A stretch of 64,000 nucleotides of DNA from Chthonomonas sp. (GTDB lineage Bacteria > Armatimonadota > Fimbriimonadia > Fimbriimonadales > Fimbriimonadaceae). The position numbers and the translations under genes are program-made. The stretch covers positions 98,011 to 162,010 of the forward strand of contig JAEURP010000018.1 in assembly GCA_016788585.1 (NCBI GenBank). Reading direction: 5' to 3'. Position 1 is the first letter of the stretch; each line of letters starts with the position of its first letter. The notes below the pieces were generated by a model. That model was not told where the DNA came from and made no database searches. It saw nothing but the letters and a program-made list of their open reading frames with translations. Shown here piece after piece: positions 17,023-24,539 of the stretch.

Positions 17023-17643
17023 CTACAGGGTGCCAAAAAGCCGGTCGCCAAAATCACCAAGGCCCGGCATGATGTACTTCTTATCATTCAGTTCGCGGTC
17101 TAATGATGCGGTGAAAATAGGAACTTCAGGGTGAGCCTCTTGCAGGGCGGCGACCCCCTCTGGCGCAGCGATCACACTCACCATCTTGATTTGATCCGCG
17201 CCATTGGCTTTGAGGACGTGAATAGCCTGGACAGCACTCCCGCCCGTTGCCAGCATGGGATCCAAGCAAAGGGTCATGCGTCCGGGAAGCTTGGGCAACT
17301 TGCAATAATAGCTGTGGGCAATAGCCGTGTTTTCGTTTCGCTCGAGCCCGATGTAGCCAACAGCCACATCAGGAAAGAGCTGGAGGGCGGATTCGAGCAT
17401 GCTTAAACCCGCACGAAGAACGGGAACGACGGCCAGCCCTTGGTCAAGAGCCGCATCCGTACAAGGCTCGACCGGAGTTTGAACTTCTACCTCGCGAAGT
17501 CGCAAATCGGCGGTCGCATCCAGCAAGAGAATCTCGGACAATTGCCGTGCGGCATGCCGAAAGCGATCAGGTGTCGTTTCAACATTCCTCAGTTGGGTGA
17601 GGAGGTGGCGGGCCAGAGGATGCTCGCAGACGTTCAGCGACAC
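17023..17643 (-). CDS. upp: Uracil phosphoribosyltransferase
   Basis: 206 residues, full length. It converts uracil and PRPP to UMP in pyrimidine salvage. The PRPP-binding loop is 'LCLDPMLATGGSAVQAIHVL' at about residues 126-145. Other family blocks are 'LAVVPVLRAGLSMLESALQL' and the C-terminal uracil-binding 'DRELNDKKYIMPGLGDFGDR'. The GTG start at 17643 overlaps the TAG of the DUF1385 gene by one base. Confidence 0.95.
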   Translation of the reverse strand: MSLNVCEHPLARHLLTQLRNVETTPDRFRHAARQLSEILLLDATADLRLREVEVQTPVEPCTDAALDQGLAVVPVLRAGLSMLESALQLFPDVAVGYIGLERNENTAIAHSYYCKLPKLPGRMTLCLDPMLATGGSAVQAIHVLKANGADQIKMVSVIAAPEGVAALQEAHPEVPIFTASLDRELNDKKYIMPGLGDFGDRLFGTL

Positions 17644-18773
17644 TAGGCAGGCACCTCGCTTGAGGTTTCTGTATATTTCGATTCAAGCACTTCGATGCCG
17701 GTGACGGCAACTTCGCCTTTGTCTTCGGCGTCGACCACGGCCTGGAGCGCCGCCAAAGCAACTTCCACGTGCTTCTCTGCAGGTTCCTGGGTAGTGATCA
17801 ATTGTGTCCAGAGCCCCGGCTTGAATGCGACATTCACCCACTTCTCGTCCCTCAGTCTCCCAGCAAGGCGCAGGGCCTCATAGCTGAGACCTGCGATGAT
17901 AGGCAACAGCATCAACTCCATCAGAATTCGGACTGGGACATCCTGGAACGGATTGCCTTGCTGCCCAGTAATTGGGTACCGCGGCACCAACGGCAGGAAT
18001 AGGAAGCCAATGATGAAGACAATTACGGCGAAAGATGTTCCACAGCGAGGGTGAAGGCGGGTTTGGGCTTGGCACGTCGCGATATCGAGCGGCTGGTCGT
18101 GCTCAAGGGCATTGATCGCCTTGTGCTCAGCACCATGGTAACGAAACACTTCCCGTACGTCTGGAAGCTTGCTGATCATCCAAAGGTAGCCAATAAAAAC
18201 TACTAGCTTAATGACTTCACTGGTGTAGTTGATGATCGTCCCATTGGTCACCCCTCTCGTTCGAAGCATCTCCGCTAGAGCATTTGGCATAACGTTGAAA
18301 ATCAGAATGCCAACCGCTAGGCTAAAGATGATTGCTCCAAGAACGGCGGCATTTTGCACTTTCTCGTTGACAGGCTTGCCTTGTGCCTTGATTTGCTCTT
18401 CGGTGGAGTACTTGGTGTCCATCTGGACATCCGAAGCAAACCGCATTGCTCTCAAGCCAAGGGTCATCCCGTCGAGCAGAGCAAAGGTGCCTCGCAAAAA
18501 CGGCTTCATCAACCACTTCTGGCGACCAATCCAGGTCTTTTCAAGGGGTTCGGTGATCCGAACAATGGTTCCATTGGGGGCACGGCAAGCGATCGAGAAG
18601 AAGCGCGGCGTGCGCATCATTACCCCTTCGATGATCGCCTGGCCGCCGTACTGCAGATACTCGCCTTTTGGCACCGCGAGAGTGTACTTGATGCGGAAGT
18701 GCCCCGAAAAGGTCCTAATCCCACTATTCTTGCCACATTTAGTCCCCATTGGTCCGTAGTGGTTGAACAGCAT
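17643..18773 (-). CDS. DUF1385 family multi-pass membrane protein
   Basis: 376 residues from ATG 18773. The family signature 'YLQYGGQAIIEGVMMRTPRF' begins at about residue 39. Hydrophobic helices lie at about residues 92-110, 143-165 and 190-210, with another pair around 255-300. The conserved 'FRYHGAEHKAINALEHDQPL' and 'TRLHPRCGTSF' carry His and Cys residues that could bind metal. Function is unknown; the family often sits beside ribosome or prfA genes, but here it lies with upp. The true start may be further in (ATG 18749 or GTG 18674), since no start has a strong ribosome site. Confidence 0.85.
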   Translation of the reverse strand: MLFNHYGPMGTKCGKNSGIRTFSGHFRIKYTLAVPKGEYLQYGGQAIIEGVMMRTPRFFSIACRAPNGTIVRITEPLEKTWIGRQKWLMKPFLRGTFALLDGMTLGLRAMRFASDVQMDTKYSTEEQIKAQGKPVNEKVQNAAVLGAIIFSLAVGILIFNVMPNALAEMLRTRGVTNGTIINYTSEVIKLVVFIGYLWMISKLPDVREVFRYHGAEHKAINALEHDQPLDIATCQAQTRLHPRCGTSFAVIVFIIGFLFLPLVPRYPITGQQGNPFQDVPVRILMELMLLPIIAGLSYEALRLAGRLRDEKWVNVAFKPGLWTQLITTQEPAEKHVEVALAALQAVVDAEDKGEVAVTGIEVLESKYTETSSEVPA

Positions 18774-18820
18774 GAGCGAAGAACTCGTCTCATCAACTGT
18801 CCCGTGAAATACGGAATACC

Positions 18821-19027
18821 ATGAAGGTGACTAACGTGAAATCAAAGGAGTTGGATCTCACAGAGGAGGAAGCGTTCGCTCTGCTCGGCTTGTGTATGAC
18901 AAGCCCCGAGAAGCTCGACGCGACCGCCGAGCAGGCCATGCGCAAGCTGGCCGGATACTGCAAGTCCCGGGTTCGCCTGGGATCGGAGAGTGGCCGCCGC
19001 GCAAGCGGGTCGGATCACACCCTCTGA
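18821..19027 (+). CDS. Small conserved-looking hypothetical protein
   Basis: 68 residues from ATG 18821, or 63 from GTG 18836, which has AAGGTG six nt upstream. The sequence is a helical Leu/Glu/Ala-rich segment ('LDLTEEEAFALLGLCMTSPE') ending in a basic Ser/Gly/Arg-rich tail. I do not recognise it. It is divergent from the DUF1385 gene with 47 nt between, and a terminator follows directly, both of which argue for a real gene. Confidence 0.5.
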   Translation: MKVTNVKSKELDLTEEEAFALLGLCMTSPEKLDATAEQAMRKLAGYCKSRVRLGSESGRRASGSDHTL

Positions 19028-19052
19028 AAAGTCCAATAAGCAATCATAAACC

Positions 19053-19084
19053 GCGGCTCCGACTATCGGGGCCGCTCTCATTTT
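19053..19084 (+). terminator. Rho-independent terminator
   Basis: GCGGCTCCGA (19053-19062), CTA loop, TCGGGGCCGC (19066-19075), then TCTCATTTT. The 10-bp stem contains one T-G pair. It closes the small gene at 18821-19027. Confidence 0.8.
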
Positions 19085-19088
19085 AGGC

Positions 19089-19094
19089 TAAGAT
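19089..19094 (+). promoter_or_regulatory. -10 hexamer of a probable leaderless VOC transcript
   Basis: TAAGAT, then 7 nt, then GTG at 19102. The spacing matches the other leaderless candidates in this window. No good -35 is seen because the terminator stem lies there. Confidence 0.4.
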
Positions 19095-19101
19095 GAGGCT
19101 C

Positions 19102-19452
19102 GTGAAACTCGGACTTCATAGCCTCATTTACAGTTCCCAGCCCGAAGAATTACGGGCTTTTCTGCGGGACAAGCTCGAATTGTCCTGCTACGACACGGGT
19201 GGTGGTTGGCTGATGTTCCCAAATGCCAATGCAGACCTTGGCATCCATCCCATTGACGGTGAAGGAGGCAAACACGAGGTGTCATTCAACTGCGACGATA
19301 TCTACGCCACGCGATCCGAACTCGAAGCTAAGGGAGTGGAGTTCTCCTGCGAAACCGAGGACCATGGTTGGGGTTACGTGACGTACATCAAGCTTCCTGG
19401 AGCCAAGGACATCATGCTCTATCAGCCGAAATACGAGCGACCTCAATCATAA
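19102..19452 (+). CDS. VOC (glyoxalase/bleomycin-resistance) superfamily protein
   Basis: 116 residues from GTG 19102; an ATG at 19093 is also in frame. I prefer GTG because a -10-like TAAGAT lies 7 nt before it. The fold repeats are visible: 'LIYSSQPEELRAFLRDKLEL', 'GWLMFPNANADLGIHP', 'EVSFNCDDIYATRSELEAKG' and 'GWGYVTYIKLPGAKDIMLYQ'. Potential metal ligands are His in 'LGLHSL' and 'LGIHP' and the late acidic residues. Substrate not predictable. The PLP enzyme gene starts 7 nt after its stop. Confidence 0.8.
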   Translation: MKLGLHSLIYSSQPEELRAFLRDKLELSCYDTGGGWLMFPNANADLGIHPIDGEGGKHEVSFNCDDIYATRSELEAKGVEFSCETEDHGWGYVTYIKLPGAKDIMLYQPKYERPQS

Positions 19453-19453
19453 T
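19448..19453 (+). promoter_or_regulatory. -10 hexamer of a probable leaderless PLP-enzyme transcript
   Basis: CATAAT, 6 nt, then GTG at 19460. It overlaps the stop of the VOC gene. GGAGG directly abuts the GTG, which is too close to act as a ribosome site, so a leaderless start is the better reading. Confidence 0.35.
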
Positions 19454-19459
19454 CGGAGG

Positions 19460-20614
19460 GTGGAACGCGACACGATCATTCAGCACCTCGGCGAGGAAAA
19501 GAAAGGCCCAAGCCCCGTGGTGCCGCCGATCGTTCAGACCTCGCTTTTTGTTTATCCTGACTTAGATTCCTTCTGGGGCACGATGTTTGACCCCGACAGC
19601 GACAAGGAGCGCTACATCTACAGCCGGGTTGGAAACCCCACGCTAGACGTCGCCGCCAAGAAGATTGCGGCTCTGGAGCACACAGAGAGCGCGCTGCTGT
19701 TCAATAGCGGCATGTCCGCGATCACTTCGGCCATGCTATCGGTCTTGTCGCAAGGTGGGCATGTCGTGTACGTGGACACCATTTATGGCCCGAGCAAACA
19801 CTTCATTGAGGAGTGGCTGCCACGATTCGGAATGACATCTACTGCTGTAGATGGGCGCGATGCCGAGGCCGTGATAGCCGCATGCCGGCCCGAGACCCAA
19901 CTCATTTACTTGGAGAGTCCGTCGAGCATCGTCTTTCGTCTCCAAGACGTTAGCGCGATTTGCTGCTTCGCGAAAGAGAAGGGAATTGCGACGCTTCTCG
20001 ACAATTCCTATGCTTCACCACTTTTCCAGCAGCCCGCGGCCATGGGTGTGGATTTCGTCGTTCATTCGGCAACGAAGTACCTAGCGGGCCATAGTGATGT
20101 TGTAGCCGGGGTGGTCGCTGGCACAAGGGCTCGGATGACCAAGATCATGGAGCAAGAGGGCCAATGGCTGGGAACGCTTCTCCCGCCATTTCCCGCGTGG
20201 CTCCTGCTACGGGGTCTAAGAACCCTTTCGATCAGGATGAAAGCCGCTCAAGAAACGGGCAATGCTGTTTGTGACTTTCTAAAACAACGCCCCGAAGTCG
20301 AGCACGTCCTGCATGTCGGGGACAGCGATTACGACCAGAAGGAGCTTCGAGACAGGCAGATGTCCGGAACCTCATCATTGCTCAGCTTTCGGCCAAAGGT
20401 TCAGGATTTTGAACGACTGAAGCAGTTTGTCCACGACCTTGAGATCTTTCAGATTGGCGTCAGTTGGGGCGGGTTTGAGAGCTTGGCGCTTCCCATTCCA
20501 TTGAAGCCAGGCGATGAGCCATCCGACTGGGTGATAAGGCTGTACTGCGGATTAGAAGACCCAGTGGACCTCTGCAAATCGCTCGCTACTTCTTTGGAGA
20601 AGAACCTTCGATGA
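19460..20614 (+). CDS. Cys/Met metabolism PLP-dependent enzyme (cystathionine gamma-synthase/beta-lyase type)
   Basis: 384 residues. A PLP fold-type I transsulfuration enzyme, cytoplasmic. Family blocks are 'YSRVGNPTLDVAAKKIAALE', 'ALLFNSGMSAITSAMLSVLS', 'LIYLESPSSIVFRLQDVSAI' (the Asn usual before PxN is replaced), and the PLP lysine in 'DFVVHSATKYLAGHSDVVAG'. The C-terminal 'GVSWGGFESLALP' with 'IRLYCGLEDPVDL' closes the fold. The family covers gamma-synthase, beta-lyase, gamma-lyase and O-acetylhomoserine sulfhydrylase; I cannot choose among them. It overlaps the NIF3 gene by 4 nt. Confidence 0.87.
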   Translation: MERDTIIQHLGEEKKGPSPVVPPIVQTSLFVYPDLDSFWGTMFDPDSDKERYIYSRVGNPTLDVAAKKIAALEHTESALLFNSGMSAITSAMLSVLSQGGHVVYVDTIYGPSKHFIEEWLPRFGMTSTAVDGRDAEAVIAACRPETQLIYLESPSSIVFRLQDVSAICCFAKEKGIATLLDNSYASPLFQQPAAMGVDFVVHSATKYLAGHSDVVAGVVAGTRARMTKIMEQEGQWLGTLLPPFPAWLLLRGLRTLSIRMKAAQETGNAVCDFLKQRPEVEHVLHVGDSDYDQKELRDRQMSGTSSLLSFRPKVQDFERLKQFVHDLEIFQIGVSWGGFESLALPIPLKPGDEPSDWVIRLYCGLEDPVDLCKSLATSLEKNLR

Positions 20615-21702
20615 TCGTTGCCGAGGTTCTGTCTGCAATCGAGAGCATCGCGCCCGCACATTTGGCCTTCGATTGGGACCACGTTGGCCTCCAGGTTGGG
20701 GCACCAGACGCTGAAGTAACGCAAGGGGTGACGTGCCTCGACTTGACCCTAGACAAGGCTCAGTCCCTTGCTTCAAAGTCGGTGGTCGTGGCTCACCACC
20801 CGTTGATTTGGAATCCGCTTCCAGAAATTCGCACCGACCACCTAAATGGTGCGGTCATTGCGGAACTGATTCGCAAGGAGTGCGCTTTCATCGCTGCACA
20901 CACCAACTGGGATGCTGCCAGCGGAGGCATCAATGACACGCTTGCCGCGAGGCTTGGGCTGACAGATGTTCGAACATTTGGATCTTCGAGTCCGCAGAAA
21001 CAGTTCAAGGTCAGCACATTCCTTCCTTCTGACTCAGTTGAAGCCGTCTTTGAAGCTGCATGCAATTGCGGAGCGGGCGTCATCGGGGAATACAGCCGCT
21101 GCTCGTTTCGCACCGAAGGGCAGGGCACGTTTTTGGGCTCCAGTAAGACAAACCCCTCGATCGGTCAGGCAGAGCGGTTCGAAGCGATTGCTGAAACTAA
21201 GCTTGAGTTCAAGGTAGCCGCCCATCTTCTGGCCAAGGTCGAAGCTGCCATTCGGAGGGCCCATCCGTATGAGGAGCCTGCGATAGATGTCGCTGTACTT
21301 CGTGATTCTGCTAGTCAATCTCTGGGTCGTATCGGCTCCCTTCCTCGCCCTATGCCACTTCTTGAGTTTCGAGATCTTGCAGATGCGCATTTGGAGACAA
21401 GGTCACAGGTCACTGGTCGTCCGGACCAAGAAATCAAGAGAGTTGCCATTGTCGGTGGGGCAGCTGGTGACGAGTTCCGGGCCGCTCATCGAGCCGGAGC
21501 TGATGTCTTCCTGACTGGTGAAATCAAGCACCACGAATTAGTCGAGGCGACGCAAAAGGGAATCGCAACGATTGAAGCTGGGCACTACGCCACAGAACAC
21601 CCTGGGATGGAGGCCTTGAGTAGCCGGCTATCGGAGTTACTTCCAACCATGAACTGGAAGTGCCTTGCCAGCGAACAAGGAGCAAATGGTCGAAGTTGGT
21701 GA
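20611..21702 (+). CDS. NIF3-like dinuclear metal-centre protein
   Basis: 363 residues. The family forms a hexameric toroid with two metal ions per subunit; it is often labelled GTP cyclohydrolase I type 2, but its true role is unclear. Metal motifs are 'VVAHHPLIW' (about residues 59-67), 'AAHTNWDAASGGINDTLA' and the C-terminal 'GEIKHHELVEATQKGIATIE' with 'AGHYATEHPGMEAL'. A middle insertion at about residues 130-220 is the PII/CutA-like domain of longer family members ('RRAHPYEEPAIDVAVL'). It is coupled to the PLP enzyme by ATGA. Confidence 0.9.
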   Translation: MIVAEVLSAIESIAPAHLAFDWDHVGLQVGAPDAEVTQGVTCLDLTLDKAQSLASKSVVVAHHPLIWNPLPEIRTDHLNGAVIAELIRKECAFIAAHTNWDAASGGINDTLAARLGLTDVRTFGSSSPQKQFKVSTFLPSDSVEAVFEAACNCGAGVIGEYSRCSFRTEGQGTFLGSSKTNPSIGQAERFEAIAETKLEFKVAAHLLAKVEAAIRRAHPYEEPAIDVAVLRDSASQSLGRIGSLPRPMPLLEFRDLADAHLETRSQVTGRPDQEIKRVAIVGGAAGDEFRAAHRAGADVFLTGEIKHHELVEATQKGIATIEAGHYATEHPGMEALSSRLSELLPTMNWKCLASEQGANGRSW

Positions 21703-21714
21703 TAATTGGCTGAG

Positions 21715-21790
21715 TGGTGACCCGTACGGGAATCGAACCCGTGGTCTCCTCCGTGAAAGGGAGGCGTCCTAACCGCTAGACCAACGGGCC
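21715..21790 (-). tRNA. tRNA-Glu (anticodon TTC), CCA encoded
   Basis: Read on the minus strand from 21790: acceptor GGCCCGT pairs with ACGGGTC. The anticodon arm is CCTCC-CTTTCAC-GGAGG with anticodon TTC. The T arm carries GGTTCGAATCC. Discriminator A (21718) is followed by genomic CCA (21715-21717). All arms pair. It lies alone between the NIF3 gene and a minus-strand operon. Confidence 0.97.
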
Positions 21791-21837
21791 AGCCAGAGGC
21801 ACATTGTACCTTGCGGTCGAGGAAAGATATGCGTGGG

Positions 21838-22164
21838 TTAGCCGCGGGATCCAGCCAGAAACCAGATTGTCCAAATCGACAAGTAGAGCCAAGAACCGAC
21901 CATACATGACTTCTTGATGAATTCGAGATGAGTCTTTGCAAACCGAATCATGCAGCAGTAGGCTAGAGCCAAGGTCATGCCTTTGATCAATACAAACAAC
22001 CAAACGCCAGTTTCGATAACTGGCTTCATCAAGGGGTTTAGCTCAACGATCAAGCCATGGGAGTAAAGGACTGCTGTCACGATGAGGTCCACCGTTCCGA
22101 TGAGAAGAAGATAGAACAGGGCTTTGGTTGGAAAGTACTGACTGAAGCGTGGGGCTTGCGTCAT
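21838..22164 (-). CDS. DUF5658-like small membrane protein
   Basis: 108 residues from ATG 22164 (128 from the upstream ATG 22224). Three membrane helices are visible, at about residues 12-35, 50-75 and 84-102. The pattern 'GTVDLIVTAVLYSHGLIVEL' followed by 'NPLMKPVIETGVWLFVLIKG' matches the D...T...G...E.NP layout of DUF5658. Function unknown. Its first helix is encoded inside the 3' end of the upstream dacB gene in another frame, an overlap of 122 nt. Confidence 0.6.
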   Translation of the reverse strand: MTQAPRFSQYFPTKALFYLLLIGTVDLIVTAVLYSHGLIVELNPLMKPVIETGVWLFVLIKGMTLALAYCCMIRFAKTHLEFIKKSCMVGSWLYLSIWTIWFLAGSRG

Positions 22165-23455
22165 ATCCCAGTCGGAGCGCAAGCAATGGGCCAAACTCTG
22201 GTCCCTTTTCAACCCAACGCACAATTTCGTCAGCTGAATCTCGTACTTTGGTAGGCGAATCGACGGAATTGTTGATCACGATCGCAACAATGAGCGGTTC
22301 ACCGATGGCTGAATTAACATAACCACTCAGCCCAACAACTGAGGTGAGGGTGCCGGTCTTGCCCTTGAAGCTACTTCCAGCGAGCCGTGTTCGAAGCGTA
22401 CCTTTGCCTGGAGCAGCTAGAGCTTCCTTGTAGACCGAAAACCATGGCTGTTTACTCGCCCAGGACAGCGCGGAGCCAAGGGCTCGTGTGGTTACGAGAT
22501 TTTGGCGAGCTAATCCGCTTCCATCCATAGGACGTAAATCATTCGCCGGCACCTTCACGATCTCCTCGAAGAACTTCTTAAGGTCTGCGTTTGCCGAAGT
22601 GTACGGACTAGCTGGGTTATCTATGACGCCCTTTTGAGATGCCGTCATGAGTAGAAAGTGCTCTGCGTAATTATTGTCGCTAGGCTGTAAACAGTCTGCT
22701 AAGAGCTTTGGCATGGGGTCGCCAAAGTACTCGGTTTCGCGCGTTGGCTTGTACCAAGATGGTAATGGGCCTGGGATAAAGCCACGCCCCAGGAAACGAG
22801 CCGCAGACCGGTCGGGGTACTTAAGGGCCAGCGTCTCAAGCGTCTGTCGCTCGCCAGCGAGGTCGCCATCGACCCGGACACGCTGCTGATCGAGCGAGTA
22901 GCTCACCTTGACAGGCCCAGTGTTGCGACCTCTCTCGATAAGAACACCCAGTTCTTTTGGGAGGGGAAGTATTTCTTTGTTCTCGCTAAGGAGCCGGAAG
23001 GCGCCTTGGTCGACGGTAAAGGCAAAGACCGGGGCAGCGTAGCGGTTTATGAGGTCATCCGTTTCCCAACCACTGGGAATACCAGGGGTATAGGCCTGCG
23101 AGACGTAAACGGGCCGCGACTTATCGCCGAGTGTCGCACCGATTTCTTGCAACCGAAGCGTGGACATGCTGGGGTCGCCATCTGCGATCACTCCAACCGC
23201 TTCTGCACACTCGATGACGGTTGTTTTGGGGCGAAACTCCAACCCAAGGTGGTGTACGCCATAGAGCGTCGACAGTATCTTCTGATTGCTAGCGGGAATC
23301 AGTCTGCGGTTTCCGTCTCGGCTAAACAGAACAGTACCGTCCAGTTTCATAACGGTGACACCGTACGAAGCACCGCTTAGGACGGGATTAGTGTCCAGCA
23401 ACGTGTTAAGCGACGTCGCAGCTTGAAAGGCAAGGGGCAAGAAGTAGGCGATCAT
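22043..23455 (-). CDS. dacB: D-alanyl-D-alanine carboxypeptidase / endopeptidase (peptidase S13, PBP4 type)
   Basis: 470 residues. It trims peptidoglycan cross-links outside the membrane. The N-terminus has a short signal-like stretch ('MIAYFLPLAFQAATS'). The catalytic motifs are all present: SxxK as 'IPASNQKILSTLYG' (Ser about residue 55), SxN as 'QPSDNNYAEHF', and KTG as 'SFKGKTGTLTSVVG'. 'RPMDGSGLARQNLVTT' is also family-specific. About 40 residues after the last conserved helix are Ser/Pro/His-rich and coincide with the overlapping DUF5658-like gene. The gene begins with an ATGA overlap with the HEAT-like gene. Confidence 0.92.
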   Translation of the reverse strand: MIAYFLPLAFQAATSLNTLLDTNPVLSGASYGVTVMKLDGTVLFSRDGNRRLIPASNQKILSTLYGVHHLGLEFRPKTTVIECAEAVGVIADGDPSMSTLRLQEIGATLGDKSRPVYVSQAYTPGIPSGWETDDLINRYAAPVFAFTVDQGAFRLLSENKEILPLPKELGVLIERGRNTGPVKVSYSLDQQRVRVDGDLAGERQTLETLALKYPDRSAARFLGRGFIPGPLPSWYKPTRETEYFGDPMPKLLADCLQPSDNNYAEHFLLMTASQKGVIDNPASPYTSANADLKKFFEEIVKVPANDLRPMDGSGLARQNLVTTRALGSALSWASKQPWFSVYKEALAAPGKGTLRTRLAGSSFKGKTGTLTSVVGLSGYVNSAIGEPLIVAIVINNSVDSPTKVRDSADEIVRWVEKGPEFGPLLALRLGYDASPTLQSVLSNQSPVLSSSHRNGGPHRDSSPLLPWLDR

Positions 23456-24441
23456 GGTTCGTCATCAAAGATCGGCTCGGCGATGTGGTCGACAACTTCG
23501 TTTTGGATGTCCTTCATCAGACCGGCACTGTAAGCCCGAAGTAGAGGCTCCGAGTCTTCCTCAGTAGCACGCCTCAGAGTCTCCATAACTTGATTCTTCC
23601 GTATTGGCATCCACTCGCATAGATGAAAACTGGCATGCATCGCGCTTCGGCGGGCGATTCGGCTTGGAGCAGACATGAGCTCGATGATTGTTTCGGCTGC
23701 ATCAGGGGTACAAACATGCCCCCCCAGCACGACGCCAGCCTTGTAAATCGTTCGTGCGAAGTCATCTTCAGCGTTCCACATCATGTTGCGAATCGCCGCT
23801 AACGCCTCCGCCTCGGCTTCGGGGCCCGGGCAGTAACTCGTCAAATCTTCAAAAAGGTCGAGGACAAGCCACTGAGCAGTTCTTCGGTGCCGATGTTTTG
23901 TTTCATTGAGAATTGCGACCAGAGCCGGCCCATACGTGGCGAGCCCGCCTTTGGTCTCTAGCTCCTTCTGGGCATCATGGGCGATCGAGCGATCAGCGGC
24001 AAAAAACAGTTTGAGGAGACTCAGTGCGTCGAGTTCGCGCATGCGACCCTGATAGGGTCCCCCTAACCCAAGTAGCTCGCCTACTTGATTGCGCCGACCG
24101 AAGAGCGGTTCGCATGTATCGAGTAGTGTGAGTAGCATGTCTTCCTCGCTATCACCTTTTGCCTCCGCGCGCAGAATTTCGCAGCGTCCAAAAACTCCCC
24201 ACGGCGTTCTGGCAACGACAACAGGGAATGACTGCCCTGCGTGCTCCAAGATCGCGCTTCCGTGCCATTCGCTTGCGGGAATGTGGTAGTCGTAGCTGAC
24301 CGGGTGTATCGGCCACCGCCAAGGCTTGTAATGGCCAGGTTTAACTGCACTGAAGTCACCGGCCTGTTTGGCGACCTCCGATTTGATCCAGGTTTCCAAC
24401 TCCGCCTTTAGGCGAAGAGGTTCCGTCGTCGTAGCCATCAC
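23452..24441 (-). CDS. Hypothetical alpha-helical (HEAT-like) protein
   Basis: 329 residues from GTG 24441 (ATG 24438 also possible). The first 120 residues are mixed alpha/beta with 'YDYHIPASEWHGSAILEH'. From about residue 140 the sequence is a series of helix pairs ('DALSLLKLFFAADRSIAHDA', 'GPALVAILNETKHRHRRTAQ', 'AAIRNMMWNAEDDFARTIYK') that read like HEAT or ARM repeats. No catalytic motif seen. It is translationally coupled to dacB, which suggests a cell-envelope link only by position. Confidence 0.6.
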   Translation of the reverse strand: MMATTTEPLRLKAELETWIKSEVAKQAGDFSAVKPGHYKPWRWPIHPVSYDYHIPASEWHGSAILEHAGQSFPVVVARTPWGVFGRCEILRAEAKGDSEEDMLLTLLDTCEPLFGRRNQVGELLGLGGPYQGRMRELDALSLLKLFFAADRSIAHDAQKELETKGGLATYGPALVAILNETKHRHRRTAQWLVLDLFEDLTSYCPGPEAEAEALAAIRNMMWNAEDDFARTIYKAGVVLGGHVCTPDAAETIIELMSAPSRIARRSAMHASFHLCEWMPIRKNQVMETLRRATEEDSEPLLRAYSAGLMKDIQNEVVDHIAEPIFDDEP

Positions 24442-24447
24442 TTCATA

Positions 24448-24453
24448 ATCCTA
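24448..24453 (-). promoter_or_regulatory. -10 hexamer for the HEAT-like gene / dacB operon
   Basis: On the minus strand TAGGAT lies 6 nt before GTG 24441 and 9 nt before ATG 24438. The spacing fits a leaderless start at the GTG. Confidence 0.35.
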
Positions 24454-24539
24454 CCCGCGCCCCCCGAAAAGGAGTCGAAAAGGTCTAAACTTGGGTAACC
24501 GACCACTTCGGTGAAGCGGTAGTCAGATTAAGAGGATTT

